A stretch of DNA of 35,203 nt, from NCBI GenBank assembly GCA_002682825.1, contig NOKP01000097.1:15883-51085 (forward strand), in the 5' to 3' direction. The notes beneath the pieces are model-generated. The model was not told the DNA's origin. It worked only from the letters and a program-made list of their open reading frames with translations, and made no database searches. The stretch comes from Neonectria sp. B-13 (lineage: Eukaryota; Ascomycota; Sordariomycetes; Hypocreales; Nectriaceae). Made by a program: the position numbers and the translations under genes. Shown here in pieces: positions 27,235 through 35,203 of the stretch. Within the stretch, counting starts at the first letter, position 1. Each line of letters begins with the position of its first letter.

Positions 27235-29111
27235 ACGTACATGATAAGTGAGTGGGCCAAACAAGTGAGTGGGCCAAACAAGTGAGTGGGCCAAATATCC
27301 CAACCTTCAAAGTTAAAACTTCAATAAAAATATAACGACGCCTTAAATCAATTAAAACTAATTGCTATACTCTTCTCCAGAGGTCTCAATAATAGCCTGA
27401 CAGGTCCTTGCATTATGACCGGCCTTTCCACAAGTTCCACAGCGCCTTTCCCTCGGCATCGCCGACCTCCCTCGACCACCACTTCTCGACGATTCAGCTG
27501 CTACCTGTGCATCAACATCTCTCTGATCTATCTCACCCCTTCCCTCATCTACAGTCATCTTCCCTCCTTGACGTAGGCGGGTTCTTTTTGCTCTGCGCCG
27601 CTTGCTAAGAGTCTCATTTGCCTGTCGAAGGATCTGGTTCTCAGACTTCAATAATGCCATTTGATGCATTATTGCCTTTGTTCCCTTAGAAAATGACTCA
27701 AGCGCCTCAAGGATAGATGCTGGAGAGCTGCTCTGATGCCTTCTCACTCGTCTTTTAAGGTATTCAGACTGCGAACTGGCCTCAAGCACTGTCTTTGGGG
27801 TCTTCGAGACCCAAGGGTCAGGGAGGCTGACCTCCTCTGCAGCCGGTGTTGGAGTCCGTAGCTGCACATCAAGCTTTGATATGACATTTTCTGGGTTTAA
27901 GGGAACAAGTCCAGCCCCTTGAAAACCTCCTTTAATATTACTCCTTGTTATAGCGGCTGCGTGGGCAGCGTAGAAGGCTGGGAAGAACTCGGTCTTCGAA
28001 ACGTGGGTGATAGAGCATCTAATCAATTGCTCAATTGCTCGGCCATAGGCTGTTTTAAGCGGCCCAAAGCACCAGATATCAAGAGGCTGGAGCAGATGAG
28101 ATGAATGAGGCGGCATACAAAGCGTAATGATGTCGTTCTCTTCACAATATTTCTCAAAGTCGACAGAGTGGTGACTTTCATGCCCATCGAGGATTAGAAG
28201 ACGATAGCGACCGGTCGATCGATCCTTTGTGTGCTGATTAAAGTGCTTGAGCCACTCAAGACCCGTCTCATTGTCGGTCCAGCCATTTTGAGTCGTCGCA
28301 ATAGCCCAATCGCCTGGGAGGTTGCTTTCCTGGTACCAGCTAGCAAGGTGATATTTGCCCGCAACCACAATGAACGGCTGGATCGCCCAGCCTTCCGCAT
28401 TAATCGCCTGAATGACTGTAACCCATTCTCGATTTCCAGGCTGCACTGATTTTGGGTTTCCACGCCTATCTGTGCCTGTGACGACCATTCCGCTTGCGAT
28501 TATGCCCATCATAAAGCCGGTTTCATCAAAGTTGTAGATATCGGCTAGGTCGATACCATATTTCGCGATTGTGTTCTCCACGAGCTGGAACCAATTGCGA
28601 ATAATGGTTGGATCTTCGCATTTAGCCCTCTGATAGTCGTATTTACGAAAAAAACGCGTCTTGAGCTCTGGTTGTCGCCTGACGAAGTTAGAAACCCAGC
28701 GCTTGCCGACAGGTGATGCGTCGCGGTCAGCGAGCAGTCGGTTGGCCATTTCTTCAACACCACGCAGACGCGGGGGAAATCCTCGCGAATCCAGGTCAAG
28801 GATGAACTGAACAATGATCTGCTCCTCTAGATCGGATAGCTTGCGTGATTTGGGGATAGTATCGCGTTGAGACGGTATGCCTTTCTGTCGGCGACGCAAG
28901 GTATTACGATGCACATCATAGATCTCTGCGGCGCTCCGGATACTTAATTTTGGGTCATTTTGAAGGGCTTGAAGAGCAAGAAGGATATTTCCCTCTTTAT
29001 TTGATTGAGACATCTTTGGTAGTTGAGAATTAATTGATCAATTGAAAAGATGAGAGATTGAGGGATTTTTGGCCCACTCACTTGTTTGGCCCACTCACTT
29101 ATCATGTACGT
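27235..29111 (-). mobile_element. Intact Fot/pogo-type element, TA target, repeat-containing TIRs
   Basis: The ends ACGTACATGATAAGTGAGTG... are identical over about 44 bp in inverted orientation (27235-27278 and 29068-29111). TA flanks at 27233-27234 and 29112-29113. The TIR contains the 17-bp unit AAGTGAGTGGGCCAAAC: three tandem copies on the left (27246-27296) and two on the right (29068-29100). It is 1877 bp with a single uninterrupted transposase gene, the usual Fot1 size. Confidence 0.95.
27358..29013 (-). CDS. Fot/pogo-type DD35D transposase, 551 aa, intact
   Basis: Residues 8-55 form a pipsqueak-type helix-turn-helix (SIRSAAEIYDVHRNTLRRRQ). Residues about 60-120 form the CENP-B-type DNA-binding module (FPPRLRGVEEMANRLL; VGKRWVSNFVRRQPELKTRF). 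The DDE_1 catalytic domain has Asp163 (IYNFDETGFMMG), Asp276 (LLILDGHESHH) and Asp312 (HSSHLLQPLDIWCFGPLK), a DD35D triad typical of pogo/Fot elements. A helical segment near 440-490 precedes a basic patch and a C-terminal zinc knuckle CGTCGKAGHNARTC (about 530-543). There is no stop, frameshift or intron. The start is the first ATG after the TIR. Full length, complete triad and identical TIRs make it a candidate active element. Confidence 0.95.
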   Translation of the reverse strand: MSQSNKEGNILLALQALQNDPKLSIRSAAEIYDVHRNTLRRRQKGIPSQRDTIPKSRKLSDLEEQIIVQFILDLDSRGFPPRLRGVEEMANRLLADRDASPVGKRWVSNFVRRQPELKTRFFRKYDYQRAKCEDPTIIRNWFQLVENTIAKYGIDLADIYNFDETGFMMGIIASGMVVTGTDRRGNPKSVQPGNREWVTVIQAINAEGWAIQPFIVVAGKYHLASWYQESNLPGDWAIATTQNGWTDNETGLEWLKHFNQHTKDRSTGRYRLLILDGHESHHSVDFEKYCEENDIITLCMPPHSSHLLQPLDIWCFGPLKTAYGRAIEQLIRCSITHVSKTEFFPAFYAAHAAAITRSNIKGGFQGAGLVPLNPENVISKLDVQLRTPTPAAEEVSLPDPWVSKTPKTVLEASSQSEYLKRRVRRHQSSSPASILEALESFSKGTKAIMHQMALLKSENQILRQANETLSKRRRAKRTRLRQGGKMTVDEGRGEIDQRDVDAQVAAESSRSGGRGRSAMPRERRCGTCGKAGHNARTCQAIIETSGEEYSN

Positions 29112-29290
29112 TACCTCTCATGGAAATCGTACTTGCCGTACAGGCACAGTAAAAATGACAGAAGTATCCAGATCAAATCCATCTAAATGAGCAAGCCTTT
29201 TCCTTCATACGAACACTATCTCTGTCTAACTCATGCATAAAACCTCCCGTTCATTACAGTTCGTATATTATTGTCTCTCGTGTGAGTGTC

Positions 29291-29314
29291 TCACTCACTC
29301 ACTCACTCACTCAC
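29291..29314. repeat. TCAC microsatellite
   Basis: Six tandem TCAC units lie between the Fot element and the 3' end of the opsin-like gene. Confidence 0.85.
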
Positions 29315-29332
29315 ACTTAGCCATGTATCCTC

Positions 29333-30346
29333 TTAAACAGGGTTCACAACACGACCGTGCGTGGCAGGGGCTGTCGTTGCGGGCGTGGTCCCCGTAGGGT
29401 CTATGTGCCTCGTCTCAGGGTGCAGACCGTTCCCGTGGGAGCTAACGCGGCCGTACTGGGTGAAGTGCAGGTTCATGCGGCTGTAGTCCCATTTGCGAGC
29501 GAGGAACAGGAAGGCGAAGGCGGTGCCGGCCACGAGTAAGAGGTCAAGGATGCCGAAGAAGATGAGGCTCTGGGTGACGCCGATGACGTTGCCGCCGTCC
29601 GAAACGGCGAAAGCGATCGGGTACAGGAACCAGAAGAAGTTGACCCAACCGGCTAGCATGGTGTGGTCGCGGCCGACCTCGACGCGGTCGGCGGAGGAGC
29701 GGCTGGCCCACATGGTCTGGAAGGCGAGGAGGAGGTAGGCGATGGTGCCGAAGGTGTAGAAGCCCCACTTATAGCGGGTGGCCGTGTAAGCGGAGCAGAG
29801 ATATGAGATGATCCTATCACATTATCAGCTAACCATTCCCATGTAAGTCGATTTATCACAGAGTTTCACTTGCCAGATCCAAGCCAGGAATATGTTGAAG
29901 AAGATGGTCGCCCAGCTCACGCCGCTGACAAGCCCAAGAGCAATAATAATGACGGGGAAGGCGACAACCCAAAATATATACTTAGCGAAGAAGATCTGGT
30001 ATGTAACGGCATCGCTGCGGTGGAGATGCGTCGGGATGACAGACCAGGCGAGTCCAGAGGCCATGGCGAAATAGGAAATGGCGCCGACGAACAGAGCGAT
30101 GGTGAAGAGGTAGTGGAAGATCTTCTCGCCATGGCGTGGCCGGAAGCTGAGGACGTAGTAGGCGAGCTGTTGTCATGGTGGTTAGCTACTTTGCCATGAG
30201 GAGGATATTGGAGGTTAACGAACGAAAGCAAAGGTGAAGAAGGCCATGACGGCCCAGAGCCAGTCGGAGCCTCCTTCGGATAGATGGGAGTCGCTGCCCT
30301 GAGGGTTGACCTCGAGGGCATCGTTGCGTGCATAGATGAAGTCCAT
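29333..30346 (-). CDS. HSP30/YRO2/MRH1-like seven-helix opsin-related protein, 298 aa
   Basis: Exons on the minus strand are 30346-30224, 30166-29874 and 29813-29333. Intron 1 (57 bp, GTTCGT, branch CTAAC, ACAG) joins in phase 0. Intron 2 (60 bp) uses a GC donor, GCAAGT, with a CTGAT branch and acceptor ATAG; the split Trp codon restores FLAWIWIISYLCSAYTATRY. The product starts MDFIYARNDALEVNPQGSDS, then has seven hydrophobic segments (WLWAVMAFFTFAF; YLFTIALFVGAISYFAMASG; YIFWVVAFPVIIIALGLVSG; FYTFGTIAYLLLAFQTM; GWVNFFWFLYPIAFAVSDGG) and a soluble Thr/Pro-rich tail. The last helix (SDGGNVIGVTQSLIFFGILD) lacks the retinal-binding Lys of true rhodopsins, which places it with the opsin-related stress membrane proteins. 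No break is seen. Confidence 0.85.
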
Positions 30347-31039
30347 CCTGACGATGGTGATGGCGGTAGAGGTTTGGTCGGTTAACTACTCAATATTGTT
30401 CCTATGAGGTCGTTTTCTTGAACCTTATATGCTCGGACAAGATGATCCCGGGCGAAGATATCGGAGTGTCGTGTATGAAGCCCAAATCAAGTGAAGAGCA
30501 CGCGAAAGCGAGGGCGGAGGGATTATCCCGTCCTCTCTATAAGGATTTGTCTCGTTGTCGTCATTCCCATTGCCTTAAGGTGGTGTCTCAGAAGCATCAA
30601 GGCCCAAGAAACCCCCCTCCGATGCTGCCGACTGGGCGCTACCATCACCCGCTTCGTTATGACGTCGTGCTTAGCGGTTGGCGATCGACAAACTTGGCCG
30701 ATGACGCGACAAGGACAAAGACTGCGATTCACATGTCGCCCCATCATCGCTTCGCCGGGACACGTCGATGATGATTCATGTTGCAGGCGTCCATAAATGG
30801 GTCGCTGGACGGAAAAGCGATAGTAGGGCTCAAAAAGTCGCCACACCACGAACTACCGTCATTGGGCCTTGGGAGCGGGGGACCGACGATCACTACCTGC
30901 GGACCTACCTACCACCTGCGACCATGATGTCCATGCGGCTCCTATTCGCTCTTGATTTAGCTCTCCGACTTTGGTGACAAGTGGATAATTCTGTCCGAGA
31001 CAGCGAATTGAAACCCACAGATACCTCGGCTTTCGCAGT
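30347..31039. other. Promoter side of opsin-like gene; no other gene
   Basis: No supported gene. Open frames on both strands have no domain signature. Confidence 0.4.
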
Positions 31040-31544
31040 CTATTTGGTAGACGGGTTAGGCGAGATGGTCTGATCAGGAAACTTCCTGAAAACATCGGCA
31101 ATATGGTCGATAGGGGCGGTCATTAAGCCCATCACGGTTTCGAAAGGCGGGTGTTCGCCAGCGCTCGGGTGGCTACGAGATGGTACGAATGCCTTAGTCC
31201 TGCCAAAGCTCTTGGCCATCGATTCTGACTCGCCGGACTGGTTCTGTAGTGCACCTTCAAGAGCTGTCAAGTCGCGACCCTCTTCCTCTTCCATGTGTTT
31301 AGACAGGAGGGTCCAAATCTCATTGAGCTTCGGAATGTATTCGTGTTCCTTCGGTTTCAGCTGCTGAAACTCCTTGAGAAGCTCTTTGACCTTTTATAGT
31401 TAGTATCCCATTTGACACCCATTAGCTCCTGGGCCCACTGACTCTATGGTGCTCCTTTCGGTCATCTTCTGCCATCTCTTTACCCTTGGATCCTAAGTAT
31501 TTCTCGAAAGCGGGATTTGATTTCTTAACGCCATGCCTCGACAT
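31040..31544 (-). pseudogene. Hemerythrin (HHE)-like protein, 5'-truncated
   Basis: Exon 31544-31443 encodes MSRHGVKKSNPAFEKYLGSK and MAEDDRKEHHR. A 52-bp intron 31442-31391 (GTCAGT, perfect branch TACTAAC, acceptor AAAAG) leads in phase 0 to exon 31390-31040: VKELLKEFQQLKPKEHEYIP, LNEIWTLLSKHMEEEEGRDL, and FETVMGLMTAPIDHIADVFR near the end. 'H...PAFEKYLG---K-MAE-DRKEH--VK-LL' and 'LS-H---EE' are the metal-ligand helices of fungal HHE cation-binding proteins, thought to handle iron or O2/NO. The first helix with the first His ligands is missing: a stop lies 8 codons before this ATG and nothing similar is seen upstream. The acidic start of the domain (normally 'EE-hhhYPAFE') is also altered. 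Confidence 0.65.
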
Positions 31545-32243
31545 GAACCGACGGGAGCTTTAGTTACATTCAAGGATGCACCGACGTGTGTAACACACTC
31601 TCCTTTCTGAGGGGCGGCATGCACACGCCGGCGGTCTAGAGACTTGCATACTCATGATTCGTTGTCTGATGCGAAAGAGATGCTCCGAGAATCGCAGTCG
31701 GTCCTTTGAGGTGTGCTGCTGTAAAGGCTGATCGCACGGTGCGAAATAAGCCGCTGCGTTGTGTTTTGGTTCTCTTGCCCCGCGGCATGTCCACGTTTCT
31801 GAATATTTTCCTTCCAAACCGAGCATCCCGGAGCTTAAGCCCCATTGGCAGTAGATAAAGAAACAGTAGCCTATTTTACGCCTTTGCCTTTCTCCATTGT
31901 TGTTATTAATCGATGATACGATGATTTGTTAGTATTCTCTTGGCCTAGAATGTTATTTTACTGCGACATCCCATGGCTCATTGGTGCGTCAGAAGGCGAG
32001 GCGCGGAGGCGTAGCATCGAGACCAGGATGATGATATGGTGGCGAGGGACTAACGAAGTATGGCGCCATATTTCATTGCTAGCCACCACTCCTAAAGGAG
32101 CTATCCAATCTCTGAACGGTGTAGGAACATTATGGCTAGCGTAAGATTCCAGCATAACCTAATTGGGTGAGGACCAAAACAATCACCGATTCTTTGCCTT
32201 TATACAATGAGAAGACCAAACAGTGACTTGGATGAAATAAATC
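31545..32243. other. No supported gene
   Basis: Open frames on the minus strand (31560-31845) have no recognisable motif. Nothing else was seen. Confidence 0.4.
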
Positions 32244-32303
32244 ATGAGCTGTGAAAGCGTCCCTTCCAGCAGACCTCACCCTCGATATACTCGACCTAGC
32301 GCA

Positions 32304-33182
32304 ATGTTTCACTATCACACGAAACCCCTGTTTCAAATACACCCCGCTTTAGATGCAGCGGAGTACCGAGATAATATTATGGGCAGTGTCGTCAAATATC
32401 CAGATATGCCCACAGAGACATATGTCCCCTACAAAATCGAAAAATTGCCAAAGAACATCATATTAAAACTGAACCCTCCTACCCAGGTCCTGAATATGAA
32501 ATTTTGGACGCATAGAATCAAAGATACCAAAGTTTTATCCTCGGTCAACTAAGTCCTTGAGAGGTTCCACGAGAGTTCGAATGCAACAATGGCAACTACA
32601 GCGCTGCTATGGCATATGGATTTTCCAGGCGAGAAGTTCAAGCAACTCCTAAAAAACACTGCCTATTTGGAGCAGGTGGTCGACCTGCTGAGGAATAGTA
32701 AGAATCATGAGGGGTATTTCGTTACAGATATCGTCACCCTGGTAAACTATGAGGTTTCCATAGAGTCTCGAAACTCGCAAACCAATAGTGTAACAGAGCA
32801 GGTGCTTGTTAATCCCTCCTTGGGGGTAGAGGTTGGTGCTAGCATTCAGCATCGAGTTTCCAGTAAGTACTGGCACTCTGGATGCTATGAGGGGGAAACA
32901 ATTGTATCTCTTGGATATCATTGCGTAAAGCTCAAGAAGATGGATGGCGCCATGGCAACGCTTGTGAGGTTCTTTTTAGGTCAAAACTATGGTCTCAAGG
33001 TGCGATATGGGTTCGACTTATGGCCACAAACAATTGGGGGTCCTGTCGAGAGAGGTATGGAAATATCCTTGGGCGATACAAGCTGGAGAAACACAACTGT
33101 CAAGGAACAACGGGTACCACTACCAGATGATCACGCCGAAATTGTCAGAGAGCTGGGGTTTGATGTTGAGATTGTGGGATGA
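32304..33182 (+). pseudogene. Gasdermin-like-layout protein, one in-frame stop at 32550-32552
   Basis: An otherwise uninterrupted plus-strand frame runs from ATG 32304 (an in-frame ATG at 32244 is also possible) to the stop at 33180-33182. Its only break is a TAA at 32550-32552; both sides read as one globular, beta-rich protein of about 290 residues. Segments are ETYVPYKIEKLPKN, then LNMKFWTHRIKDTKVL, a helix FKQLLKNTAYLEQVVDLLRN, then EGYFVTDIVTLVNYEVSIES and a C-terminal strand-rich part. The order beta-strand, FW-containing hairpin, helix, 'Y-VT-hh------E' strand and a loop with small residues recalls gasdermin-like pore-forming domains, which in fungi act in allorecognition cell death. 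This is weak fold-level resemblance only. No neighbouring protease gene, the usual partner, is visible. Confidence 0.4.
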
Positions 33183-33867
33183 GCTAGCGGGTAGAATTAA
33201 AATCTGTCACATTACTAGATCCGGCCAGCTACAACAGCATAGAAAATAGCCTTTGACTGGGGAATGTAATAGCTGCGGATCCGCAACTTCAACGAAAGTC
33301 AATTGCTGCGAACCCGATCTGAAGCTATCCACATCTCTACATCCCTATTACACTCTGTTTTTTAGTGTAAATCAACCTCACTTCTCAATTGCGATATAAT
33401 ATTATTTCAATGCATCTACAGTTTTACAGCAAATCAAGTTGTAAAAATGGTACAGATAAAACTCATTAGGCCTTGAAATATATGCAGAATTTTTTTCTTT
33501 ACTAGAAAATGCTAATAGAATAGACCTTCAGTGGTTTCTAATGGAATAGACCCCCTGTCTTCATTAGCGTCGATTGGAAACTGGTGGGCAGTTGTAATGG
33601 AATTGACTTCATTCCGCGCCGCAGCTATGTGAGGGAACTGGCAGCTTGCAGCCGACCACCACCAGCAGCCAATGCCGGGGCCAGAACCTGCTGCGGAAGA
33701 ACTATAGCATCGAAGACGGGACATCAGACTAGATACAGGAAGGCCTGGCCCCCATACAGAAACTAGCAACCGTCCTCTACAACACTGGGCCGAGGTCAGT
33801 GGCACTCAGTCGAAGCGACATAGTAGCCTATTTAATCCGTAGGACTTTTTAGGAACTTTACCCGCAA
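33183..33867. other. Intergenic; short hairpin only
   Basis: TTACACT and AGTGTAA form a short hairpin around a T-rich loop at about 33349-33372. No gene is seen. Confidence 0.35.
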
Positions 33868-34087
33868 GACGACGACGCCGACTCAGCGCTGGCCGATAAC
33901 GCCAGCTCCACCGCATCCATTACTTCCAGCATCCTTCAATACAGGACGATTCATGGCAGAACGTACCACAGTGCGCATGGCAAGGCAGAATACTGGTTGG
34001 TACGGCCTCCTTTAGAAGTTTTCAACAGCTGATGCGGGAGAGAAGATGCTCCTTCGACGACACACAGAACGAAGCGATGGATATCAA
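33868..34087 (+). pseudogene. LaeA-like methyltransferase, N-terminal exon fragments
   Basis: Frame 33868-33996 reads [20 protein letters not shown], then [20 protein letters not shown] and EYW. About 60 bp later, 34056-34087 reads DDTQNEAMDIK before a GTGAGT donor. 'D-DSA-GD---ST-SI-SSI--YR-I-GRTYH------YW--ND--QNEA-DI' is the conserved start of fungal LaeA-like SAM-dependent methyltransferases, which regulate or act in secondary metabolism. The SAM-binding domain is not found downstream. In the ~60 bp between the two blocks, which no intron that I can define explains, homology is lost. A stop at 33850-33852 precedes the frame and no ATG is present. It is a truncated relic retaining its donor site. 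Confidence 0.6.
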
Positions 34088-34388
34088 GTGAGTCCGGCCC
34101 GGCTACACGGGATACTTAAGCTCTGTCGCATTGCCGACTACGGCAAAAGGGAATGCGCACTCCGCTAATGCGTAGTGCAATGATAGCCTATATACTGGAT
34201 GTGACAAGCTCACTGTCATCACAGCCCTGTCATGCGCCATCTACTGCCTTCTGATACTTGTTGTACGCTGTTTCATTGCTTGCTGGCACGGCTCATGGCC
34301 CCTGAATCCCCTAATGCTTTGCTGCGTGAGAGGTTGGCTAAGGACTCTTCATGCCCACTGGTTTTTCTATCCAAAAGTGACAATGCCC
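34088..34388. other. Intergenic, no gene seen
   Basis: No continuation of the LaeA-like gene and no other feature was recognised. Confidence 0.4.
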
Positions 34389-34757
34389 TCACTTTCTCCA
34401 GTCCACATTCCGAATAAAATAGGCCATGTCCCTGGCTGTCTTAACGGTGCCAATAAAGCGGCCAAATATCGCATCCTTCGACGATGATTCTCCCTCCTCA
34501 TATAGCATAAACATGCCGGAAGGGGTGCGACGCATGCTAGTTGGCTCGGCGTTTATGTTGTCTGTAGAGGTCCGGCGGTACAAACCAGAGTTTCCGAAAC
34601 TCTTAGTGCCGTACCAGGCTGAGTCTGCATCAACATCGGCATCCGTCATATCACGGTTCTCCTCTTCTTCAAAGAACCTGCCCAAGAGTTTCGGACACGT
34701 CTCTGATGGCAAGAATGGCGAGACCAGAGGATTGCGGATGCGGATGCTGTGCTTCAT
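34389..34757 (-). CDS. Conserved fungal protein of unknown function, C-terminal part
   Basis: The minus-strand frame ends at 34389 and is open upstream to about 34835. Upstream codons also look protein-like (NHRGDILEPSEEAMKHSIRI), so ATG 34757 may be internal. Recognisable blocks are GRFFEEEENRDMTDADVDAD, SAWYGTKSFGNSGLYRRTST, DNINAEPTSMRRTPSGMFML, YEEGESSSKDAIFGRFIGTV and a C-terminal AYFIRNVDWRK. I recall this block order from hypothetical proteins in sordariomycete genomes, where the end is usually close to 'VIWNVGWRK'; no biochemical role is known to me. There is no membrane segment or signal peptide. No break is visible, but the 5' part may be missing. Confidence 0.5.
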   Translation of the reverse strand: MKHSIRIRNPLVSPFLPSETCPKLLGRFFEEEENRDMTDADVDADSAWYGTKSFGNSGLYRRTSTDNINAEPTSMRRTPSGMFMLYEEGESSSKDAIFGRFIGTVKTARDMAYFIRNVDWRK

Positions 34758-35000
34758 TGCCTCCTCCGAGGGTTCTAGAATATCTCCTCGGTGATTAGTG
34801 TTGTCGACGGAAGCATCGCAATCGTCTTTCCGTCAGAAATAAATGAGTTCTTGTCATTCGTTGATTTCCTCCCCACCAGTGGAGCCCGCCTCCGTGCCTG
34901 GTGATGAGACCCCAGAGGCTGAAGACGACAGCATACTAGAGGCATTGCGGCTCATTTGTCTCGAAGACATAACATAACCCGTCACTGCTGCTCGATCAAG

Positions 35001-35203
35001 AGTATGCCGTACTATGCACCTGAGGCTATATCTCAACGTTATATCGCCGCGAGGGCTGCATGGTATGAGAGCCAACCTGCTGGAAGCCTCAAGACCAATC
35101 AAGCATATCGCAGAGCAATGGGTTTACCGCAGCGATATAATAAGGAAATGTATACCTGGTGCCAAGATTACAAACAAATGGGTCAGTATTGCCATTTGCC
35201 GCA
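35001..35203 (+). pseudogene. MULE-type C-terminal domain fragment, runs off right edge
   Basis: The plus-strand frame reads MPYYAPEAISQRYIAARAAW, YESQPAGSLKTNQAYRRAMG and LPQRYNKEMYTWCQDYKQMG to the window end. It aligns by eye with the C-terminal domain of the MULE2 protein (RYVAARSAWYTAQPAGSIKT, NQQYRRAMGLPLRYDKQSYE). An ORF just upstream in another frame (34843-34977; ATPEAEDD-like acidic end) may be its first exon, but no valid intron joins them. It is either a third MULE of this family continuing to the right or a stand-alone gene carrying this domain. Confidence 0.6.

Noticed and set aside
30418..30980. Overlapping ORFs upstream of the opsin-like gene
   Set aside because: No domain, several competing frames, position suggests promoter DNA.
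34854..35102. Minus-strand ORF near the right edge
   Set aside because: It is antisense to the MULE-like C-terminal domain, whose amino-acid match to MULE2 is specific.
1..35203. tRNA, rRNA or riboswitch
   Set aside because: No cloverleaf with A/B-box spacing, no rRNA core sequence and no conserved aptamer was recognised by eye.

Overview
The window looks like accessory, probably subtelomeric, DNA of a filamentous ascomycete (Pezizomycotina, most likely a sordariomycete). The evidence is short introns of 48-63 bp with CTAAC/CTAAT-type branch sites, typically fungal protein families (GT64 glycosyltransferase, HSP30/YRO2-type opsin relative, LaeA-like methyltransferase, Reg1/DUF1752), fungal transposons (Mutator-like, Fot/pogo, hAT, Tad-like LINE, TA-target MITEs) and a GC-rich RecQ helicase of the telomere-linked type. 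No database search was possible; family calls come from motif recognition.

Layout. 1-3.2 kb: a small fungal protein whose last 17 codons are tandemly duplicated around a 58-bp intron, a palindromic GCTAC/GTAGC cluster, a MADS-like mini-gene and a ~50-bp minisatellite. 3.2-5.4 kb: a hAT tail and decayed NLR-type pieces (ankyrin-like, nucleoside-phosphorylase-like). 6.1-9.4 kb: a truncated Reg1-like gene abutting a 3'-truncated, frameshifted Mutator-like element (MULE1). 9.5-10.3 kb: a LINE RT fragment and TA-flanked MITEs. 10.5-14.1 kb: a GT64 glycosyltransferase, an unrecognised ORF, the tail of an enoyl-CoA hydratase gene and an intact glycine-zipper protein. 14.4-19.2 kb: two pogo-type fragments and a RecQ helicase pseudogene split by a hAT element that contains a 972-nt assembly gap. 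20.1-22.2 kb: a second MITE and a conserved fungal gene, possibly Clr5-like. 22.9-26.7 kb: an apparently intact Mutator-like element (MULE2) with 88-bp identical TIRs and a perfect 9-bp target duplication, inserted into a hAT BED-finger remnant. 27.2-29.1 kb: an apparently intact Fot/pogo element. 29.3-35.2 kb: an HSP30-like seven-helix protein, a 5'-truncated hemerythrin-like gene, a protein with gasdermin-like layout broken by one in-frame stop, a LaeA-like 5' fragment, a conserved small protein and, at the right edge, another copy of the MULE C-terminal domain.

Together the genes do not form one pathway. The region is a mixture of recent intact DNA transposons, nested insertions and many host-gene fragments that still carry clean splice sites. 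The most unusual items are the synonymously diverged tandem C-terminus at 318-426, the nested insertions with exact target duplications, the GC-AG intron present in one MULE and absent from its relative, and the single-stop gasdermin-like gene.
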